Shown one piece after another: positions 1 to 11,741 of a DNA stretch of 64,000 nt. Numbering within the stretch: position 1 is the stretch's first letter; every line of letters starts with the position of its first letter. The notes under the pieces are model-generated. The model searched no databases, was not told where the DNA came from, and worked only from the letters and a program-made list of their open reading frames with translations. A program made the position numbers and the translations under genes. The stretch is from Onchocerca volvulus (taxonomy: Eukaryota > Nematoda > Chromadorea > Rhabditida > Onchocercidae): NCBI GenBank assembly GCA_000499405.2, contig HG738139.1:1554170-1618169 (forward strand), read 5' to 3'.

Positions 1-191
1 TAATAATTTGTTTGAATATTCTCAAATAATTGTTTGTACCGTATAGGAAGAACCGCTCTTCCATCAATCCATAAAACTTTTTACTAAAGGATTCGTCTCT
101 GTCACATGGCATATAAAGGACTTTCCTGACATTTCCTAATATTTAAATAATAATTGGTAAATAATGATAGTTGCTTATTTATAATCTTTAG

Positions 192-344
192 ATGCCAGCA
201 TTTACATGGGCTAATAATAAGCCACGATGCAGTGATTGTCCATTAGATGCACCAGCTTGCTATCAAGGTCTTTGTTTTTCGCCATCATTAGCACTGAAAG
301 AATCTGATCTCGATTTGGATGCTAATAGACTTGAACAAGACTAA
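192..344 (+). CDS. Probable 3'-terminal exon of an unidentified protein (partial)
   Basis: A frame opens directly after a splice-acceptor-like ATCTTTAG at 184-191 and runs 50 codons to TAA at 342-344. The peptide begins MPAFTWANNKPRCSDCPLDA and has four cysteines in its first half (CSDC, then C-x5-C) and an acidic tail ending RLEQD. Base composition is less AT-biased than its surroundings. I do not recognise the family. The methionine lies at the acceptor itself, so this is more likely the last exon of a gene entering from the left than a complete 50-residue gene, though a trans-spliced small ORF cannot be excluded. No convincing upstream exon is visible in the first 190 bases. Confidence 0.45.
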   Translation: MPAFTWANNKPRCSDCPLDAPACYQGLCFSPSLALKESDLDLDANRLEQD

Positions 345-1560
345 CATATATCAATTCATAAACAAGTAATCATATTCAGTAAACGTTCAGTGCATTTTCT
401 TTTTTTAAAGTTTTTATATTCAAAACGAAGAAAAATATTATAGGATGTCACATAGCACATAAGAAAAATTTAATGGATCATATGTTTAAATTCATTATTC
501 ATATTTAATAACATCTTAGTATCAGAACTGAAATGCTATATTTCAATACATATTTATTTATTATCGGTTATCACTAATTGGAAGTAAATTGGAAGTTGTA
601 CTATTATCAGTGAAAGTTTAGTTAAAAGCCCTTTATCACCAAAGTTAGTAATTGGAAATAAATGAAAATATTTCATAGCTAAGCTATGAATTAATAATCG
701 GTATTTTAATACTCATTTCATTCAACTAATAATGTTATATTATATTAAAGACGAAAACTTTTTCTTTTATATTTCTGAGATTATTAGAATCGGATCAAAT
801 TTGAAAAAAAATTTAAAAAAATCGAAACTTTTTTTTTCGTTATACAATCAAAATTATCAATAAGCTTTGCGAATAATTACCATAGAATTTACTTTTAATT
901 CAGGTTATCAAATTTAATCATTTTATAGATACAACTAACATTTATTCTATCTGAATATTAACGGGTATAATTTCAATAATGAATAGCCATATTTGTTATT
1001 GCTGTTATTATTGTTATTGTAGTTGAACATTGTTGTAAATTATATTTAACATTACTAATCATTCTTAATTTTGTTATCATTGCTAGTTCTATTGTTATCA
1101 TTGAAGATTACTTCAAAAATACTTAAAAAATAATAAAGTTGTATGAATTATTTACAAACGATCATTTAACAATAAAAGAAATTGATAATAAATAAATCCA
1201 ATATACAAAGTGACAATTTTTTATCAAATTACAAGCACTTTTGTTAAATCACCATAAATTATCAATAAGGTTTACAAATAACTGCTGCAGTTTTTTAATG
1301 AAATCGGGAATGTGATAGAAACAGGAAAAAATAAAGAAAAAAAAATAATAATTAGAGAATAAGAAAGTGATACAAACCGAGATGTAAAAAGAAACGATAC
1401 ATCTGAAAACTATATACAATTTATTAAATTAGTAACATTTATCGTTTTAATTTTTATTCTTTTCTTATTCTCTAATTATTGTTATTCTTCTTTGTTTGAA
1501 AATATTTGCCAAAATACAACATAGCATAGATATGTATGTAAAAATCGAAACCGAATGTTT
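345..1560. other. AT-rich spacer, no gene seen
   Basis: Very AT-rich sequence with poly-A and poly-T runs. No open frame has credible protein character and no RNA gene was recognised. It separates the terminal exon on the left from the Helitron remnant. Confidence 0.6.
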
Positions 1561-1564
1561 GATA

Positions 1565-2365
1565 TTCATCCATTTAAATCAGACCAAGCATCGTTCTGAA
1601 GAATACATTCTTTTGTAATATGAGGTTATAAATGATACAATTAATGTAGGAAGACTAACGATTTTGCCATCTTCATATGCAAGTAGTCAACGTCACATGC
1701 ATGAATAGGCTCAAGATGCAATTGCACACGTTCGTCACTACGGGCGTCCAGACCTATTCATTACATTCACATGCAAATCCAGCTTGGGATGATATAGAAA
1801 ATCTCTTCCTAGATAATCACCGATGGATAGACACGATATCAAAGCACGTGATTCCAGACAAAAGCTGAAATCGCTGATGGATTTTATAGTAAAATATGAA
1901 GTATTTGGATCTTTGCGCTGCTGGATGTACTTAGTAGAATGGCAAAAGAGAGGATTTCCAGAACCACATGAGTAATCTGACTTTATGCAAAATTACTTCA
2001 AACGAAATCGATGATGTAATATCGTTGAAATCGATAAGGATTTGTATGGTATTGTGACGAAAAATATGATACATGGACTTACGGTTCACTGAATCCAAAT
2101 TCACCATGCACGATAGACGGAAAATGCTCTAAGCGATATCCTCAAGCATTAATATCCAACACAGTTTTAGGAAACGATGGATATCCTTTATACAGAAGAT
2201 CAGTAGAAGATGGAGTAAATTAGCAACCGTGCAAATGCGGCCACAGTGACATCGAAGTAGATAACTGGTGGGTGTTCCATATTCGCCTTTGCTATCAAAA
2301 AAATGCAAAGCGTCATAAACGTAGAATATTGTAATTCCGTTAAATTGATCAAATACTTCATAGAT
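1565..2365 (+). pseudogene. Degenerate Helitron helicase-like (Rep/N-terminal) domain
   Basis: Fragments of one protein appear in order but in shifting frames. They read HRSEEYI (about 1590), GRLTILPSSYASSQRHMHE followed by a stop and AQDAIAHVRHYGRPDLFITF (about 1648-1775), NPAWDDIENLF, DRHDIKAR, QKLKSLMDFIVKYEVFG, RCWMYLVEWQKRG (about 1915-1955), NMIHG, GSLNPNSPCTIDGKCSKRYP (about 2085-2145), GNDGYPLYRRSVEDG and finally NVEYCNSVKLIKY (about 2320). This is the conserved order of the Helitron helicase-like N-terminal domain found beside Pif1 helicases in Helitron transposases. At least two in-frame stops and several frameshifts break it. No Pif1 helicase part was found downstream, so this is a truncated, dead fragment. 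Confidence 0.85.
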
Positions 2366-2399
2366 TCATCCGCTCATTTATTTTTATTTGTCATATGTG

Positions 2400-3080
2400 A
2401 CAGAGAGAAAAAAAAAAAGCAGGTATATTTACACGAAAACAATGCGCCTATTCTAATTCAACGTTGTGTCAAAATTTCAAATCATTGAAAAAAATTTATG
2501 TCAAAGAGGCAATTCAAGTTACGATCTAATATTAGAAATCAGAGAAGTAATCCATGAATTGCTTGGATGAAACATTTCATTATACATTATCATGACCAGA
2601 AATTTGTGCGACGCAACTACCTTCCCCACAAATTGAAAAATAAACGAATTACATCCCTCACAAAGCAAAAAACAAACGCTCAAACTACTCGCTTATTTAT
2701 TTAAAAACATGCGCCTATTCGAATGCATTGCTGTATGAAAATTTCAGTTCAACCGATGAAGAAGTTGAAACGTTGCAGGAAGAAAATAGGCTCGGTGAAT
2801 AAATTCTGTTCGCTCATGAAGGAGCGGTGCGGAGCAGGGTCAAATAATTCAGTCCATTCATGAAGGCTTGGTGCAGGAGGGAGTCAAAAAATTCAGCTCT
2901 CTCCCTAACTTTTAGTTGTCACGAACGTGACACCTGAAAAAAGTATGTCCGTATAGAAAAGGCCTATTCGAATATAAGGTTGTGCCAAAATTTGGGAACA
3001 ATTGTTGGAGAACTTGTAAAATTCCGTGAACCATAACAAGAAACATTTACATTTTTATTTATATGGATTATGCATATCCA
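2400..3080 (+). repeat. Three diverged copies of a dispersed repeat (GCGCCTATTCGAATGCAACGT family)
   Basis: Related blocks recur at about 2425-2500, 2705-2790 and 2940-3075. Each carries a version of GCCTATTCGAATnnAACGTTGTG followed by CAAAATTTCAAATCAATC and GTTGAAACGTTG; the last also ends with ACATTTACATTTTTATTTATAT. The same family is present on the minus strand at 39.2-39.7 kb. The first copy lies directly after the Helitron remnant, so it may be part of a decayed non-autonomous relative or an independent interspersed element. Confidence 0.7.
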
Positions 3081-3780
3081 AAAACATTCTGAAATAGCTC
3101 ATTTCGGAATCGTATGCTTCTTAACCAAACAATATTCTAATCATTTGTCGAATTATCCTTCTTATCTTCCTATTTGCATTACAATTATGTATCTATTATT
3201 TTCGCTTATTTGTCGTTTATAGTTCACATAAAATTAAATATTTTCAACTGTAATAATTTCCTTTCCTTATTGTAGAGAAATCAACTAAATGGAGAATAAT
3301 AAAAATTTGTCTTGATTGAAACAAGTTCTTAATGATTTTGGCATACGAAAAAAATTATCAATGTGTATTATGGATTACTTGTAATTTTATTAAAACTTGA
3401 ATCACAAGCTGATATAAAATCTGCAAGAATGATTGGTGGTCTTGCAAATGATAATGCATGTTCAATAGTTGTGCAGTTTTTGAATGAATTTCAGTAGTTC
3501 GTGGCAATTAAAAATATCCGGAGCTTCAGAAATTGCTCTTTTCGGATTCGATCCTCTTCAATCAAACAGCATCTCAACCACCTCCGGACCACTCCTCTCA
3601 ATTTTCCCCATCCAACAATTATAAGTCTTCCGCTCAAGCATCATCCATTTTCATGAATATTATTTAAATGTTAGCGCTGCAATATACAGCATACTCGTCT
3701 CGCAACTCTTCCATTTGTTCGTGCTAAGATCCGATGTGCTTATCACAACTTTTCTTCGGCTATAGCGCAGGCCGGGAAAG
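3081..3780. other. Spacer, no gene recognised
   Basis: Moderately AT-rich sequence. A short stretch at about 3300-3500 translates in pieces to protein-like text such as SARMIGGLANDN, but it is interrupted by stops and no family is recognised. GC content rises around 3735-3860, before the pyrimidine block. Confidence 0.4.
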
Positions 3781-4680
3781 TTCTCATTGGAGCGCGTTGC
3801 GGCTCTCTCTCTTTCTCTGCCTGCTTCTCTCCCTCCTGCTCTCCTTGCATGTCTGTCCGTCTGTCTACTAGGATGGGTACAATTTGAGGTGTTCGGGAAT
3901 GAAAAGGTTCAAAGGCAACAATGTAGGAGACTTGTGTGGACTTGTCCAAAATTTTGATTTTTATTTATCTGCTTCTCTGTCTTTCTTCGCTTCTCTGCCC
4001 TCTCCCTCCTTTCCTGCCCCTTGTTTTTCCTTTCTTCAACTTTTTGTCTACTAACTCTCTGCTATATATAACTTTTGCTGTCCCGTCTGATACTTCTCAT
4101 TTTATTCCCTTCTCCCATCCCTTTCTCCTTTTACATTCTTTTCCCTTTTCCTTTCCTTTTCTTGCACCTTTCTTTTTCTTCATATGCCTTCCTCTCTCTG
4201 TCACTCACTCTGCTCAAGTTAACCACAGTTCAATCGAAAGTTTCAAACCGTCAATGGGCAAGAGAAATTCGCGTCGCGTGCAAATCACCCGTCCTCTTCC
4301 CCTTCCTCCCAGACCTGCAACATCTTTTTGCACTCTCATTTGTTCCTCTTTCTCTCTCTGTGTCAAGAAGTGCTAATGTACTTGTTTTGATTCCTCTCAA
4401 AAGCTTTCCCTCTTTTTTTTCTCTCTCTTTCCCTTTATTTTCACCTGTCTTGACAACCTTTTTCTTCCTCTTTTTCTTTTCTTTCACATCCCTCTTACGC
4501 CTCTTTTTCTGTATGCAACGCGTATGCATCTCTATGGTATCAATGGAATACCTTTTTATTCCTCCTTTTTCACTTTCACCTTCTAATTACCCTTATCTCT
4601 TAATATCTTTCGTTCTCTCCTCATTACTATGACTGATCTCTAAGATAACCTTTACCTTCTCTTCCTCTAATGTTTTGTCC
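3780..4680 (+). repeat. Long pyrimidine-rich (C/T) tract region
   Basis: The plus strand is dominated by C and T over almost 900 bases, with runs such as CTCTCTCTCTTTCTCTG and TTCCTTTTCCTTTCC. The skew is broken at 3870-3950 and 4210-4290 by ordinary sequence. Long open frames here on both strands are low-complexity (Phe/Leu/Pro/Ser-rich or Lys/Glu/Arg-rich) and are consequences of the skew, not genes. It lies about 2-2.8 kb upstream of cbp-1. Confidence 0.75.
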
Positions 4681-4768
4681 GTCTTTTCACCTTTTGAGAG
4701 TACGACGCTTTGCCGATGTCCGATGGATGGCAACAACGAATGACAATTGTGTCTAATCTCTGTACATA

Positions 4769-4864
4769 CATGAATGCATGAATGCATGCATGCATGTATG
4801 TGTGCGTGCGTGTGTGTGTGTGTATGTATGTATGTGTATGTGTGTGTATGTGGATATATGTGTG
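4769..4864. repeat. Compound TGCA / TG / TATG microsatellite
   Basis: Starts with GAATGCAT repeats, passes through ATGCATGC, then GTGCGTGC and a TG run mixed with TATG units. It is a simple tandem repeat with no coding character. Confidence 0.9.
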
Positions 4865-6475
4865 GACAGCTGACCAATGTTATTTTATGCGGCTTTCGTA
4901 TTTTTCCGATTGAATGCTTCATGCGCGTGCGTTTTTTTCTTCATCCTTGTAGTCGCATACTGCCCAAAAGAAATCGCAAATGCAAAACATGCATGCATTG
5001 GACTTGCCATTTTTTTTCCTTCCTTATGTCATTGATATGCACTTATAAGTATGTATTTTACAGCTTGCTGCAACACATATACTTGTAGTTATATAGTACT
5101 TATAATAGGAATATAAGATGCGTTTATACATTACTTATGATAGGAATATAACTTGAATTGTTACTTGTCACTGCTTTTTATGATTACATTTCGAAAAATA
5201 GCTGTTTGCAACTTGACTTTCGTCAAGGTTTTTTTTTTTTTTTTTTTCATTCTTTTTGTTTTCAATTAATGATCGTGAATGTTGGAAGTTTTTTTTTTTT
5301 TTTTTTTTTTTTTGGAAGTTATTCGAGTAAATATGCGAATGCTTATCCGTACGAATAAATATATCGATTGTTGGTTGTGATGGAAGCTCATAATATTCCG
5401 AAATGTATTTGTGTTTTGAAATCAAATGATTTTTGTAGAAAAGATTCGATTATTTGCATGCTACATGAGTGAGGTTAGTTTACTGCAATTAGTTATATTT
5501 ATGGTGGAAATAAAATCTTGATGTGATTGATGCAGATGAAAAATGTTTTTATTTTTTTTATTTTAGAAATGTTTCAGTGAGTGGTTGCTCAATCGCAGTA
5601 GGCATATTTCTATGTTGTTGATAACATTTAGTTATATAGATAGAATATGGTATTGGTTTTTCTTTTTTCTTTTCTCGAAAAATGGTCCTAATGTACTGTA
5701 TATCTGGAATAGTGGCATTGTTTTGGAAGTTACAGAGTTGAAAGTTTATTTAAAGTTGTTTTCGGTTTTTTTTTTTTTGTTGGTATTTAATCAGGAGAAT
5801 AATGTGTTTTTTAAGGCATTTGTTATGCTATATTTGTTCGTTGAATTTAGGATTTTGCTATTCATTAGTATTCGTAATGCTTGTTACGTAGATAGTGAAG
5901 AATTTCAAATGAAGATCGAGCGAATAAATGGGTAATCTTAGGATGAAGAAGATCGAAAAGCTGTTTGAATGATTTCGGATAAAAACTGCAGTAGCACACG
6001 AATAATTTTAGAATGAAGACTGAGAGGGTGAGAGTATAACAATAGGAATTTTGAAATTAATGACTTTGAAGGATCGGAAAGTTTTCATATTACTCCAAAG
6101 ATTACTTATGTTTATAATTCATTGGTAAAAAACTATTACTAAGATTGATAATTTGATAAACTTCGTTATGCGAAAATTTCTAAATATCTGTTAAAATATA
6201 AAGGGAGTTCATTTACGACTTTTCACAAATTTTTTAGATTGTTCTAGTTACTGAAAGGATACAAACCGTTTTCGGCAGAAATTGGTTCTGTAATCGGTGT
6301 GGTTAATCCAGTTATATTTTTGGACACATCGTCATATCAATCAAATCTGGATGAAGAAACGATTAAAAAATAATATCCAGCAGTTTTATACGCAGTTTTA
6401 TCGTTATTAACCATATCTATTCATTCCTATTCCGCGTTTACGCATAAAATTGTACCGAGAAATTCGCTCCTAGAA
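4865..6475. other. Spacer upstream of cbp-1, no gene recognised
   Basis: AT-rich with two long poly-T tracts (about 5228-5247 and 5290-5313). A short imperfect duplication around TTACTTATGATAGGAATATAA is visible at 5090-5155. Open frames here are Phe/Leu/Ile-rich and low complexity. No core promoter element could be assigned with confidence. Confidence 0.5.
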
Positions 6476-6478
6476 GAA

Positions 6479-6531
6479 GGTTATCCTGCTGGCGATAACC
6501 GTACAAATTAGCCCATTGAGGCTTAGCCTCA
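6479..6531 (+). other. Two adjacent short hairpins upstream of cbp-1
   Basis: GGTTATC (6479-6485) pairs with GATAACC (6494-6500) across an 8-nt loop. TGAGGC (6517-6522) pairs with GCCTCA (6526-6531) across a TTA loop. They end about 80 nt before the proposed cbp-1 start codon. The function, if any, is unknown. Confidence 0.4.
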
Positions 6532-6584
6532 GATGAATTGTCATCTTCTATCTTAAATTAGACTCAATTTACTCAGTTTATCGT

Positions 6585-6593
6585 GTCATTCAG
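6585..6593 (+). promoter_or_regulatory. Possible trans-splice (SL) acceptor for cbp-1
   Basis: GTCATTCAG ends at 6593, 19 nt before the ATG at 6613. A TTCAG-type acceptor close upstream of the start codon with no matching donor in view is the usual pattern of spliced-leader addition in nematodes. A cis-spliced 5'UTR intron is the alternative. Confidence 0.4.
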
Positions 6594-6612
6594 TCAAACG
6601 AAGCTGGTAAAA

Positions 6613-9600
6613 ATGACTGATGTTCTTGATGAACCATCGTCAAAGAAGCCGAAGCTCTCATCACCATCTGGTTAGTTATTATTGATTAGTAAAATCTCTA
6701 CTCGATTTAAACTTGTGAAATTGTATTCTAGTTGCTGTTGGAGGCAAAAGATTTTAATCCAAAGAAAACATCTGCTTAGCTCATTCTAATGATTAGTTGA
6801 TAATTGTGTAATAGATTTTGATCGAGGCTATAATAATACAGCCTAAGTCCAGTAATAAAGATTATTATTCACTATTGATTACTAGATTTTAATCACATTT
6901 AAATTGATCTCAATTTTTGTTTTTTGCTTTATAACTCTTTCGAAAGATGGATCAACATTTTTGGAAATCTATTTTCAGTAGTTATTTTGGAATTTATATG
7001 AAATTGCATTTTCCCTTTTTCCTGAAAACTTTTTACCAAAATAAAAGTATTTCCTAAATAAAATAAGGTTACATTTCGAAGCAGTGCTACGCCTATAAGT
7101 TACATTTAAAAGCAGTAGTATACTTTTGTTTCATCACTCTATATTTGCTCAGAAGAAGAAAAAATTCAACAAACTTTAGAGAGTCCTTTCATTCATTTTT
7201 TTTATTTTTTTATTTTCTTTAGATTTTACTAGAATATACGATTTTTTACTTCAATTTGTGCCATCGATCTTGAGATTTATTATTGCTTTTCAGCATCGTA
7301 AAATTTTTCAACTTATATATCATTAGAGTCAGTTATCTTATTGTTGAATCTTGTTGATTCAGATATCTTATAATTAAATTTTATTTTTGAAATCAGTCAT
7401 TGCTATATAGTGAAGATCATTTCAATCGAAGTGTTACAGACTTTGATGATGATCCGTTGAGTGAACTGGAGAAATTAGAGCCATTGCCATCCATTCTGGA
7501 GACAATGTCGCAAACACCATCCAGTGTCCATATGTCGGTATGTTTTTTTTTTTTTTTTTCAAAAAAAGGAAATTCTCCCGCATTTCAGAATGCTGAATTA
7601 AAATTTCAAAGATTTTCTTGGATTGAAGTCAATTCGAGATAACTTGTCATTTTACTGAATTTTTTTAGTTAAATCCTTTTTCGGCAATATTAAATGTTCG
7701 GAATTCTAAAGTTGATCTGTGCAATTTTACTAACTGAAATTTATGTAAATTAGCCGCTCGATACATTTATTTGTCTGTCCTTCGCTAGCGGTTTACGAAT
7801 TCTTTGTTTAATCTGATTAGGATAAAATGATCACTATGCAAGAATGGTGCATTGCATGGCTTGAAAGGAAAAGATTTAATTTTCCGAATTAATCAGCAGT
7901 TTTTTTCAACAATTTAAACCCATTAGTAGTCAATTTTATTGAAATTTAAATTTAATAACGATTTTCCAAGTGAAGTGTTTTGGTTGTTATATATATTTAT
8001 TCAATACATTATTATTGATTCTAAAATAATGAAGTCTCATTATCCTTCAAATTTGATCGAAATCTGCGTAGAGGATACTAAGTAATTTGGTATAGGTAGG
8101 ATTTTAAAAGTTGCAATCTTCAGATGCTGCTTTCACGTGAAGCCTATAAAATCTTTTTGCTTCTTAACATAAAATGATTTCCGTTTTGAATCCATTGCTT
8201 AATTGTTGATGTGTACAGAAAAAAACTACCTGATATCATGTACGATAAAAATTTGCAAGTTATTGTGAGCAAGATTAATTTGCTTGTAATAGTTGAATGA
8301 TTTGTTTTTCTGTTCTTTTATTCTTGTGTAAACTAATGTATAGATAAAAAATTGGAAATTTTCCATGCAGTTATTGAAATAACTTTCAGGCAAATAATGG
8401 ACCCGGACCATCATCAGTTGGTTCCACTGGCGCTACAAGTCAACCATCCTCAATTAGTCATGGGAATTACATGGGACCAGCATCAGTGATGCAATCTCAA
8501 GCCGGTGCAGCGGCACAAACACATAATGCCCAGTCACAACAAAATGCTCCATCACAACCCAGTGTTTTGCAAGAATTATTGTTAAATCCATCCAACCAAA
8601 ATAATCAAACGTTAAGTAGTCCACGGCCACCTTATACTACTCAGTATCAGACAAGGTTGGTTTAGAATTTTATTTCAAATTGAAATTTTTGAGATTTAAA
8701 GATTTTTAAATAATGGGGTTTACTAATTTTTCTATTAAATGCTACGAAATGACAGTTTAAGTTTTTGTTCAAATTTTTTCCATAAAATTAAATTTGACTT
8801 CATGAGATAAAAAAACATAATTTAAGGAGTCCAGTGACAAGTGGTGCCACGATGATGGCATCAGCAAATTGTCCTCCGAATGTAGCTCTTTCTGCTGGAC
8901 CACGAGGATTGCGAGCTACTGGGCCTCAAATATACGGGCCTGCAGGTCACACCGATATGACTATGCAATCGGTATAATTCAAAAAATTCATAATTACATA
9001 AATTAAAAACTTTATTAGTTTCTAGTTATTGGTGAATTGGGATGTCATTTTTTATTAAAGCTTCTTTCGTTTGACAAAATCAAACCCTCTACTGGATATA
9101 AAGTAAATGGGGCATACAGTAACTTTAATGGTTTTATAAGGTGCTGAAAGTAAAAGATTAATTTGATGCATGTTCTGAACCAGTCCTTTATTTCTATTTT
9201 TGCCGCACTTTATTTTTCAAAATTTAAATCCTTTTAGGGTGGTGGACCTCAGTTAGGACATCCGACTCAGCAAGGCAGCTATGTTGCCTCACAAATGATG
9301 CCACCACCTAATCAGCAGTCTCCACAATCTCTTTCATATGCTTATCAGCAGTCCGGTTTGTTTATTCATAATTAATATTTATGCGTTAGCAGAATATTCA
9401 AACTGTGCAGAATGTTGCAAAGAATTTTTTATTAGGACTTGAAGGATTTTCTAATAGTTCACTAAAATCTATGGAAATCAAAAAATTCACCTGCAGGTTC
9501 TCGACCAGTATATGCAAATACAGGTTCTCGGGCGGTTTATGCGGCTGCCACACGCAGTGCAGCACCACAACCTATGAGTTTGGCACGAGGCAATGCACCC

Positions 9601-11674
9601 GTAATGCTTAATGGAGCTTCGGCTCCACGGATCAGAGCTGCTCATCAAGGTTATCATTGACTACTTTGCTAAAATCCAAGGAAAGAAAGCGTCAGAAAAG
9701 AAAATGCTTTTTTTCATGAAATGTTAAATGAAAGATGCATTATACTGCCTACTGAATTATTAAACAAATCCATGAAATATCAAAATATGTCATGAATGAT
9801 TTATAGGAATGATAACAATGCAACAAGGAGGTGGACAAATGATGAGAACAGTTATGGTTCAACAGGGTCCACCATATGACCAAGGCGGTTATGCTATACC
9901 ACCTCAGCGTGCGTCCGATCCTTACGGTATTTCGTCGACGCAAACTGGAGTTAGTATTTACAAAATTTTTGTTCTGCAAAGTAAAGGAAAGTGAAATTAT
10001 TTAACTAACGGAAGAAAACTGCTCTTATTATTTTATGTGCTCTTTGTGATAATGCTTTTGACTGTTTATTCAATTAATTGATTTAAGGCATCACCAAATT
10101 ATGCACAATTATCACAAAGTCATATGGTAGCTAGAAATCAACCAATGCCTTATACAAATGCACCAGCTGCACCACAAGCAATTCAACAAAGTAGTACGGT
10201 AAGTTTGAAAATAAAGAATTTTATTGGTTCGAAAAATTATGTCTAGTTTTGCTCTTTTTTTCCGGAAAATTAGATCATCTTAGATTAGTCATCAATTAAA
10301 TAGTTGCATATGGTGCTCAGTAATTAAAGCTAACGTATCAGACCTAAGAAGTTGCGAAGAATGCTTTAAAAACCTTATCACTTTTTTTTTTCCCAGATGA
10401 TACCACACATGATGGAACATTCAACAATATCGTCGCAACAACAACCGAATCAGCAGCCACCACCACCACCGCCGCCATCATCATCATTAACTCATGGAAA
10501 TGTAATGCCACCGCAGATGAGTACACCAGCGTCAACGGTAACAGGAACTCCTGGTCCTATGTCTGGTCCAAAATCTGGAATACCACCGAATTTGCCCCCA
10601 CCTCAAATGCCACCAACAAATACTTCAGGCACTGGTCAAATACAGCAAGTAATCTTGTTTTTATACATTCCTTTTTGTAAAATTCACTAATAAGGAAAAA
10701 TATTCTCTACAAGCGCGGACAAATCTTCAGTAGAAGCTAAAGAAAATTATGACTTGAAATTTGAGAGTCGATAAAAGCATCACATCTAACAGCATTTTCC
10801 ACAGATTGTAAATTATCGAAATAAGCTTTGAACAAAACGACCTTCTTCTTCAGTCTGCTTTAGTAAAGTTATCCTTCTTTTTTGCTGGATTCATCATCAA
10901 GCGAAATATTTTGCGAATTGATATTTAAAATTTGAAAATTCTTTAAAATGCGCGCACAAAACAGCGATACATTATTTTCGTTTTGTTTATGTTTTCATTT
11001 TAATTAATTATGGAATAATTAGAAAAAAAGAAACGAAGTTACTTGAAAAGTTGAAAAAAAAAAAAAAAAAACTTCAGTTTACTGGCATGAACAACAATGC
11101 ATCACGAGAAGGAGCATCAATAAGCAGTACGCTTCCAACTACCGGTACGCAAGGAAATAATCAAGATCCTGGACGAAGAAAACTTATTCAGTTACAGTTG
11201 GTATTACTTTTGCATGCCCACAAATGCCAACAACGGGAACGATCTGCGGCACGTGTTTTCTTATTCTTTACTTTTTCATAGATAAGATTTTTCAATTAGA
11301 AACAGATTTTATCAACTTTTTTCATCTTTATTTTTTCAAACACTATTGCACCAGAAAAATCTTGATTCTCAATAATTTGGATTGGTTTATACATATATAG
11401 ACCTAAGTTTAAATGCTCAGAAAAAAGACAAAAGAAACCCTCATATAGACAGTTATTTATTATTCTCTAATCCGGTAAATTGATGTTCTCACTGTCTTTA
11501 ACGTTCTATAAATGCATTTCAGCTTGTATGGATAAAAACTAAAATTTAGTAAAGACATAAAGCCATATAGTGCAAAAAACAAAATATAAAACACTAATCT
11601 CGTAATACTTCCATCACTTAACCTAAAAGGTTGAAGATAATTATATATATATATAATAGATAATTATATATATA

Positions 11675-11741
<67 letters not shown>

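Noticed and set aside
3936..4632. Open frames of up to 185 codons in the pyrimidine block
   Set aside because: The proteins are Phe/Leu/Pro/Ser-rich or Lys/Glu/Arg-rich mirror images on the two strands, as expected from C/T skew without coding.
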